From NCBI GenBank assembly GCA_011037195.1, contig JAAEAF010003449.1, forward strand, positions 1 through 64,000: a stretch of 64,000 nt of DNA, given 5' to 3'. Positions 56,947 to 64,000 of the stretch are shown here, piece after piece (the stretch's first letter is position 1; each line of letters starts with the position of its first letter). The position numbers were made by a program, and so were the translations under genes. The notes under the pieces are model-generated. The model was not told the DNA's origin. It saw nothing but the letters and a program-made list of their open reading frames with translations, and made no database searches. The DNA is from Triatoma infestans (lineage: Eukaryota > Arthropoda > Insecta > Hemiptera > Reduviidae).

Positions 56947-59510
56947 ACCTTATGCCGCACATTCACAGCTTTACAGTTGACAGCCAGTTGTATTCTGACC
57001 ACATGCCAGTTATTCTGCAATGTTATTTAGAAACCCAATCTGAAAACGAGAAAATTTTATTGCCAAACCTCCCTAGATTAAACTGGTCTATACAAGATGC
57101 TAAATTATACAGTAATAAATTGCAGATACACTTAGACTCTGTCTATTATAAAACTGATAATACTAACAATTATCTGAACTTTTTAATTAGTATAATAATG
57201 TCCTCTGCTAAACAGAACCTTAGCCCAATACAGATGACCTGTCAAGCGAAAAAGAAATGGTTCGATAAGGAGTGCCAAAATGCGCGCACCCAGTCCTTCA
57301 GTGCTCTTAAATTATTCAGAAAAACGAATATAACAACTTATAAATTATCATATCTAGAGTTAAATTATCGTTATAAAAGCATTATTAAAATAAAAAAGAA
57401 ACAATATTGCACAGATATGATTTCTCAGCTTGTAAATATAAAAGATGTAAAGGAATTTTGGAAAATAGTAAAAAAATTAAAAAGTGGCAATAGATCAATA
57501 ACGGGAAAAATATCAATCCAGGACTGGGTAGACCATTTTAAAACTCTATATAACCCACCCATTGAAGCTATTAGAGTCTATTATGCAGAACCGTTTATTA
57601 AAAATCAGTTTATGGATAAGTCATTTACTTTTACTGAACTACAGATTGTACTAAACGGGTCTAAGAACAATAAAGCGCCGGGTAAAGATAGGGTTCCAGT
57701 AGAGTTTTATAAAAATGCGCAACAACTTTTTTTAACTAAGCTGTTGGAAGTTTTAAATAAAATTTATGATAGCGGTGACATCCCCAATTGCTTCAAGGAA
57801 GCCATCATATTTCCTATATACAAAAATGGTAATAAAAACTCAGTAGCCAATTATAGAGGCATTGCCTTTTTGAACACAATAGGGAAAATTTTTGCAGGGC
57901 TCTTGCTAAATAGGTTGACGGATTGGTTGCATAATGAAGGCATATTGAAGGAATTTCAGGCGGGTTTCCGGAAAAGTTACTCCACTAATGATCACATTTT
58001 TAGCTTGGTCAATCTTGTTAAACTCAAATTATGTAAAAAAAGAGAAAAGGTCTTCGCATTTTTCGTCGACCTCTCCTCGGCATTTGATAGGGTCGATCGC
58101 CACGCGTTGATATACAAGCTAACCGGGATAGGTCTGTCTTCAAAGGCTATTCGCTGCATCAGGAATCTGATGAAGAATACGGAGGCTATGGTTTGGCATG
58201 AAGATGGCCTATCAGAGCCTTTCCAGACCAGGAGTGGCATAAGGCAGGGATGTGTGCTGAGCCCTATACTCTTCTCGATATTCTTGAACGATATTGATGC
58301 AGAGCTGGGAGGAGGAGTTATTCTTGGTAACAATAAAATTAAAATCCTCGCCTACGCGGATGACCTGGTCCTGCTCGCTTCAAATCCCCTCTCCCTACAG
58401 GCAATGATTAACGATTTTAAAGGGTACACCGAAAAATGGAATCTGAAAGTAAATTTGTCGAAATCGAAAATATTAGTCTTTCGTAATGGAGGTAGGCCTG
58501 CGAAGCGTGAATGTTGGCGTTTTGGTAATGATAACATTGAGGTGGTCAACCATTACAAGTATCTAGGAGTCATATTAACCCCGAAACTCTCCTTTACTCA
58601 CCATCTGACAAGTAAAGTTGATAAAGCTAAAATTGGCCTGAATACCATATGGCACCAATTTATATCAAATAGCGAGGTTAATTACACGGCTAAGTTCCAG
58701 GTCTTCAACGCAGTCACCCGTTCTGCTGTGTGCTATGGCGCTCAGGTTTGGGGTGGGGAGAAATTCGATCATGTTGAAAAACTGTTAAGGTTTTTTGTCA
58801 AAAAGCTATTTGGCCTGCCGCAATATACGCCTAACGCGTTTATATATACTGAACTTGAATTAATGCCCCTTTATTTGCATACGCTCAAACTGCATTATAA
58901 CTATATCCTAAAAGCTCTGAATATGCCAAATTATAGACTGCCGAAGGTGTTAGCCACTGAAGTTATAAAATATAACATTTACTGGTTTAGGGAAATTAAC
59001 AGTCTCCTTGCTACTCATGGTATTGGGGAAAATCTTTCACTGGATAATATGTGTAATACTAAGTGCTGGAAGAATACTCTAAACCAAATTAGAAGCTGCG
59101 AATTTCAAAAGTAAAAAAACCACTTTTTAAGTCAATTACTTAACTCCAGCTTTTCTGACTGGTTCGCTGAGCTAAATTGGAAACTCCGCGAGAATAGTTA
59201 TTTGGTTGACGGCACCCCGCTGCAAATAGTTAAGATGATAATGAGGCTGAGAGGTGACCTGCTGAAGTTAAACAGTAGATTGTGCCTGGAGGGAGAGAGA
59301 ATGTGCTTTTTATGTGATGCAGGAGAGCCGGAGGACATGATCCATTTTGTTGCCATTTGCCCAGCCTATACAGATCTACGCATAAAATATTTCAATAAAA
59401 AATTGTTGCCACGACGGGAGTTAATATTATATCTCAATGGGGGAGGAGACTGGCATAAAATAGCAAACTATTGTTTGGCGGCTTATCGGCTACGCAATGG
59501 TCTCGTTTAG
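56940..59510 (+). pseudogene. LINE-C pol: endonuclease end, reverse transcriptase, zinc knuckle
   Basis: The frame enters from the SINE and is open for 724 codons to a stop at 59112. It then continues in the same frame to 59510, so one TAA interrupts an otherwise intact protein of about 856 residues. YSDHMPVI (residues 18-25) is the last block of the APE-type endonuclease. RT blocks: APGKDRVPVEFYK (246-258), FFVDLSSAFDRVD (374-386), GIRQGCVLSPILFSIFLNDI (433-452) and YADDLVLLA (472-480). After the stop come WFAELNWKLREN and the knuckle CFLCDAGEPEDMIHFVAIC. The clade is unresolved; YADD and RQGC occur in several. A related older copy is at 7055-8370. Confidence 0.92.
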
Positions 59511-59894
59511 TATTCATAAATATATAAGTAAAGAACTTAAATAATAATAAGCAGTAGATAACCAAAAAAAAAAATAATAATCTGGTATGTGGTTGGATGG
59601 ATATATGTTGGCCCATAATAATAAAATGCAAATAAACTAAAACATGATAACATTGGCCTAAAGTGGAAATTTTTCTGGCAGAAGTTGAAATTTGTTGTTA
59701 ACTGCTACCTATATTTATTGTACTGTATAAACTGTGAGACGCCCCTGCTGACGGTCCAAGACCAAGCAGATAAGCGTCCTTATGCAATTAAGATGAATAT
59801 TGTCTCTTTTTTTTAAATTATTGCGATATAATTTCTTAATTATCTTTCATAGAGGTCAATGTTTTGTTTTCTGTTCTTCTTTTTTCTTTCTTTG
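56947..59894 (+). mobile_element. LINE-C insertion inside a SINE, 13-bp target duplication
   Basis: TAAAAAGTGGGAA is present at 56934-56946 and 59895-59907, and the SINE reads through if the interval is removed. The LINE is truncated near the end of its endonuclease domain. It carries the whole RT and the C-terminal knuckle, then a 0.38-kb 3' UTR ending in a T-rich stretch with no poly-A. The UTR contains a short A-run at about 59562. Confidence 0.95.
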
Positions 59895-60052
59895 TAAAAA
59901 GTGGGAAGCTACAGTTGGTAGCGCCCTAGGTAGCAAAGGCCGGAACTAAATGGCATGGAAACTGCGGCGTGCTTACCACACACTCCCCCCTATTCAAGTA
60001 TCGGCGTCTGGCAAGCCCCGGCCCTTCATGGGTTGTTGCGCCATAGATTTTT
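59895..60052 (+). mobile_element. tRNA-derived SINE, 3' half (interrupted)
   Basis: Starts taaaaagtgggaagctacag and follows the body of the SINE at 6181-6434 through gtgcttaccacacac and catgggttgttgcgcc, then an A/T run with T9. It completes the 5' half at 56834-56946. Confidence 0.85.
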
Positions 60053-61059
60053 TTTTATAAGTATCTATTAACTAGTATGTGTATTTCATGTAATTCAAAT
60101 ATTAACTTTCAAATATTATCTTCCATTGAGGTAAAAATTATGTTATTTGTTTGTGCCCTTACTATATCGCATAGTTTCCATATTTGATGTTTTCTTCTCT
60201 TCTTTTTTTTCAAAATTTAATACTGAAGATGGTGGTAATTTTATCCATAATATTGTTACGTTGGAAATACTAAAAGCAAAATATCTTGAAAAGAACTGTT
60301 AAAGAATTATGTAATAAAAAACTGGTGACGGCCAATTGTCTGAAAATGGTTATCATCAAAATTAAAGCTCAAATGGAGCTCAGTGGGGAGCTGAGCTTTA
60401 ATATAATGTTTGTAAATTCTAATAAATAATTATATTGCAAGTGATGTTCAGCGAATAATTTCTTTTAGAGGATATGTATCGATCTCTGTTATGGCTATGA
60501 CTATGGACGTCTTAATTAGACTAAGATTAACTAGCAAATAAATTAAAAAATTTAGTAATCTTGACATGTGCTTCATCATACTTTAATTACTGGTTACTAA
60601 GTTTTAGAATATTTGAATTTAGTTGATAAATTAGAGATAGGATGAATATATTAAACATAGCACCCTGGCAAGGAGGAGGGAGAGCTTCATGCATTATTCA
60701 ATATACTGTGGTGAAAATGTTAAATAACTTGTTACTGGTCTCAACAACATAAATTAATATTTCAATATACCTTGTCGAATTTTATTACCTTCTAACAGAT
60801 TGTAACTTTGTGCATAAACAATTCTTTTATATTTTTTTTTAATTTTAGTCAAGTAACGGTACATTATTTGTCACAATTTGTAGCTGTCCAAACACTTTAT
60901 TATTTAACTACGTATAACTTACAAATTACAAATCATTGTAATAGTAGGAGATTTTAAAAAGGATTCCAGTTATTTATACACACTAGATAGTGAGGTTTTG
61001 TTCTTTTTCAATCCCTCTATCGGTCTGTGTGTATGTATTTTGTGGATTGTTTGTTGATT
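60053..61059. other. AT-rich spacer
   Basis: No feature recognised. Confidence 0.4.
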
Positions 61060-61519
61060 TGGTGTAATTATAAGGAAAATATTGAAAGATGGGATATATG
61101 GCGGCCTTATGACAGTAGCAATGAATTATCTAGCCGGAAGAATAGGAAAAGGTAAGAATAGAATGGATAGAAGGCCGACAGTACAATAGGATACAAGGAA
61201 ACTTATTTGATAGGTGGCGTTCAGACTTCCGGGCAGATGGAAGGAATGAATGAAAGTGGTTAAATGGCGATCTACTCCTCTATTTCAAGAAAAAGAATGA
61301 TCTAGTCAGATTTATAGAAAGAGGTGAGTTAATGATGCGAAAAACCGCATGAGAACTCAAGGAAGAAGGTTTGACTGAGAGATAGAGACAGAATATCTAG
61401 TATGAAGGAATTGATCAAAGATCGAATGGAATGATGACAACAGACCAACCTATTACAAGAAAACTGATTTCTTTGATTGGATCAATGAACTGATGAATAG
61501 ATGGCGATAAACCAACCCT
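61060..61519. repeat. Degenerate purine-rich repeats around LINE-D
   Basis: Loose repetition of boxes such as gaatggatagaaggc, gataggtggcgtt, gttaaatggcgat and gaatagatggcgat. Similar boxes (gaatggataaatggcg, gttagatggcaac) resume at 62470-62570 beyond the LINE. No clear period, and no coding signal. Confidence 0.4.
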
Positions 61520-62424
61520 GGGAAAAAAAGGCGAAAGATTTATGCGTTCTGAAGAAAGACCAGAGCATCTTCCAGGCGGAGATATACGCTATTGGAAGAT
61601 GCGTACAATTTAACCTCGATAGGGGATATAGGAACCAAGAGATTTGTAATCCTTTCCGATAGTCAAGCAGCCATTAGAGCATTATTGAGTGCATCGGTTA
61701 TCAGCTCTAAAATAGTCTGGGAATGCCTAGGTAAACTTAATAACCTAGGCAGGAGGAACAAAGTTACTCTGTGGTGGGTGGCGGGGCATGTTGGCAGTGA
61801 AGGGAATGAGATGGCCGACGCCCTGGCCAAGTTAGGCGTCCCCCCACCTTTTTGTGGGGTCAGCGACTAGTTTCTGTTGGAGGAACTTAGGAAGGAGGAG
61901 GAGATGAGGAGATCTCAACTCTGGTACTCCCTCCAGGGTTTGCGGCAGGCCAAGATCTGCTTGGGAAATTATAATCAACGGAGATCGGAGGCGTGCATCG
62001 GATTAAGCAAGAACAAGCTCCACGTTCTTACGGGTTTCCTCACGGAGCATTGCCGACTTAGAGGACACCTAGTGAAGCTGGGTTTGGAAAGTGATAGCTC
62101 ATGCAGATTCTGTGGGGAATTGGAGGAAACTCCATTACATCTCCTAACAGACTGCGAGGCTGCCATTCAGAGAAGATTCAAGAACCTGGGTAGCTACTAG
62201 GTGGAGGAGGGGGATATACCCTCTCTAGAGCCCGTCAGGGTATTGGGATTCCTCAGCGATCTCAACCTGATGGAGGTTTGTAGAACGGATTTTCAAGAAG
62301 GACATCTGTTCGGGTGCTGTGGGCAATAGCCTGCGGCACCCAGGGAGCATAGCACAATAGATCGTAAAGGGTCACGGTGCAGTGGCCCCCCCCTTCAAAA
62401 AAAAAAAAAAACAGGGAAAAAGGC
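61520..62424 (+). mobile_element. LINE-D insertion, second copy
   Basis: Flanked by gggaaaaaaaggc (61520-61532) and gggaaaaaggc (62414-62424), a likely target duplication differing only in A-run length. The 3' UTR carries the atagcctgcggcacccaggg block shared in reverse by the 26.6-kb copy. It ends in about 14 A, unlike the (TTCTAA)n tail of that copy. Truncated just upstream of the RNase H domain. Confidence 0.85.
61537..62200 (+). pseudogene. LINE-D pol C-terminus, frameshifted and interrupted
   Basis: The first frame reads LKKDQSIFQAEIYAIGRCVQ, the start of RNase H. Near 61640 the reading moves to another frame with RFVILSDSQAAIRALL, WWVAGHVGSEGNEMADALAK and a TAG at 61868. The same frame then continues to 62200, through NKLHVLTGFLTEHCRLRGHL to the knuckle CRFCGELEETPLHLLTDC. 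Aligning with 26710-27399 shows one frameshift and one stop, so this copy is dead. Confidence 0.88.
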
Positions 62425-62729
62425 TGTTTGACAAATTCCATTGAACCTAGTCGGACGATAGGAAGAGAAAAAATAGAATGGATAAATGGCGAAAACAAAT
62501 ACAAATCAAGTGACAAGATCTAATGATCGGATGGAAAGAATAAAGGAGACTGAGGTTAGATGGCAACAAATCACCGATCCCAAACAGAATTCTTCAAAAT
62601 TAGAATTTAAGCTACACAATTATTTCTTATTCATATAGAAATCTTGGAATCGCTTAAAATATCGAACTACTACCACAGGGAAAAGCGTAAATACGCCCTC
62701 CCCCAGACCTAATGAATTTAGTGAATATA
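62425..62729. other. Non-coding spacer
   Basis: Continues the purine-rich boxes noted upstream of LINE-D, then nothing recognisable. Confidence 0.4.
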
Positions 62730-62935
62730 TAAAAAAAGGTAAAAGAAAATCCCTGGAACCATTTTCAAAACAAATGTATCACAAAAAAGAGTGCTTCCGG
62801 TTGACTATTTTGACCGGAAACTACATTAAATATCAAGTATGAAGTTTCTGCGATTTTTCGGTTTTGTATTATGGTGACATCATACGCACCCTCACACACA
62901 CATTTCCTGTGCAGAGGAAAACTCGTCGCCTGGAT
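62730..62935 (+). repeat. Family A-related fragment
   Basis: Contains aaatccctggaaccattttc, gtgcttccggttgactattt and gaagtttctgcgatttttcg, then a short CA run. Corresponds to the second half of a module plus the terminal segment. Confidence 0.55.
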
Positions 62936-63390
62936 TTTATATAACAAATTGTAAACAGATGGTTGATAATTTTTGTATTAATCAATTTTTTATGACACAA
63001 TTTTTTAAATTTTTTTTAATATTTTAAACGATTTGAGCAATAAATATTTATGATTAAGAATCTGCTTATTTATTAACTATTTTATTCACTTCTTTTAATG
63101 TTTGTATTTATAGTGCGGTTATAAGAAACCGTCTAGGATATATTACTCATTTTATATGGCAGTCTTGCTGGGTGTAAAATATACCTATATGGCCGTCATT
63201 TAGTTAAGTGCTATCCCACTTGAATTCAATCTAACGTAGTGGTTTAAATGTACTCTATACAGAGGCAATCTTAAATTTAATTGTTATCACCATTTTAAAG
63301 TGTTAATAAAATATTATTACCCCATTTTCTAACTGCCATTTCAATGCACATAAGAACAAGAGAAGAATAATTTTAACTTGTTCTACTTTC

Positions 63391-63440
63391 TTTTACTCCA
63401 TTAAGAGAAAGTATTGCGGTAATTTTCACAAGAAATTTTT
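63391..63440 (-). repeat. Isolated family A terminal hairpin
   Basis: TACTTTCTTTTACTCCATTA followed by agagaaagtattgcgg reproduces the family A hairpin end without the body. Confidence 0.5.
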
Positions 63441-64000
63441 TTTTTTTTTTGAGATTCCTTGAATAAGAAAATTATTTTTTTAGTAAATTCTTTAGGTTGT
63501 TTATGTCTTTCTTGAATTGTAAGAAATTACAGTAAGAAAAAGTCTTGTGAGTTCTTACAAAATATTTGTCTCTTACAAGGATACTGTTTACTAAATACAG
63601 GAAAAATGATAAAATATTGAGTGGACTCAAATTTTGAGAAAATAGAAAATTTAAAAATTACAAATTATATGGGGGGAAAAATCGATATATAAATTAAATT
63701 TAAAAATCGATAGCAAAAAGTATTTGTCCCTTTCGTGGCCACTGCATAATAAGCAACTGGACCAAGACAAAATGGAACAATCTAATACATTTATTATCCC
63801 TTTCAATAGAAAGCCAAAGGAATGATGGTTACCTTTAAACGCCAAATCCCTGGTTGCCAGTGTTGGAAGACCCAAGTGTTCTTAGCCCATATCCGGGAAA
63901 AGGGGAGAGGAAAAAATAGGAATAAGGAAATAAATCTTATGTGCCTCCAACTCTTGGGGCTTCACCAAAACACTGCTGCTTGGCTGATTATCGTGGATAA
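63441..64000. other. AT-rich end of window
   Basis: No feature recognised. The last 300 bases are less AT-rich but show no domain. Confidence 0.4.

Overview
The window looks like non-genic, repeat-rich DNA from an arthropod nuclear genome, most likely an insect. It is strongly AT-rich and full of homopolymers and microsatellites. Nearly every recognisable protein fragment belongs to a retroelement or DNA transposon. The mix (I-like, R1-like, R4-like, jockey-like and RTE-like LINEs, Penelope-like elements, LTR elements, a PIF/Harbinger relic and a pogo-like MITE) fits an insect; the order cannot be fixed from sequence alone. I found no intact host gene, no genuine tRNA or rRNA gene and no CRISPR.

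Layout. 0-20 kb: a hammerhead-like motif, a large unknown repeat with hairpin ends (family A), a tRNA-derived SINE, Penelope-like remnants with a second hammerhead core, a decayed LINE (family C), a complete 5'-truncated LINE-A insertion with a perfect 13-bp target duplication, a long inverted repeat, a pogo-like MITE, a jockey-like LINE, a head-to-head pair of Penelope-like RT fragments and a small foldback element with its own target duplication. 20-32 kb: mostly featureless AT-rich DNA with RTE-like and jockey-like fossils and a LINE-D insertion bounded by an 11-bp duplication. 32.6-35.7 kb: a nest of LINE ends (LINE-A tip, three R1-like, one R4-like), all embedded in TTA/TAA microsatellite.

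39-50 kb: several copies of an LTR-like family (B), one next to gag remnants and split by another solo LTR, whose empty site survives elsewhere in the window. Also here are a second LINE-A copy on the minus strand and a complete but internally deleted PIF/Harbinger element with remnants of both a transposase and a MADF-like gene. 51-54 kb: a solo LTR and a related LTR structure that encloses a piece of coding sequence resembling the ubiquitin ligase UBR5/hyperplastic discs. 55-64 kb: another family A copy, a nearly complete RT-encoding LINE-C inserted into a SINE with a 13-bp duplication, and a second LINE-D.

The most unusual signals are structured RNA elements. The LINE-A 3' UTR carries a series of hairpins with a shared loop pattern (GAA...AGTA) whose stems co-vary between copies. 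The R1-like LINEs have a separate 3' UTR hairpin that also co-varies. Hammerhead-type cores occur in Penelope-like sequence. Family A has a two-module structure with hairpin termini and no match to any class I recognise. All calls come from reading the sequence; no database search was possible.
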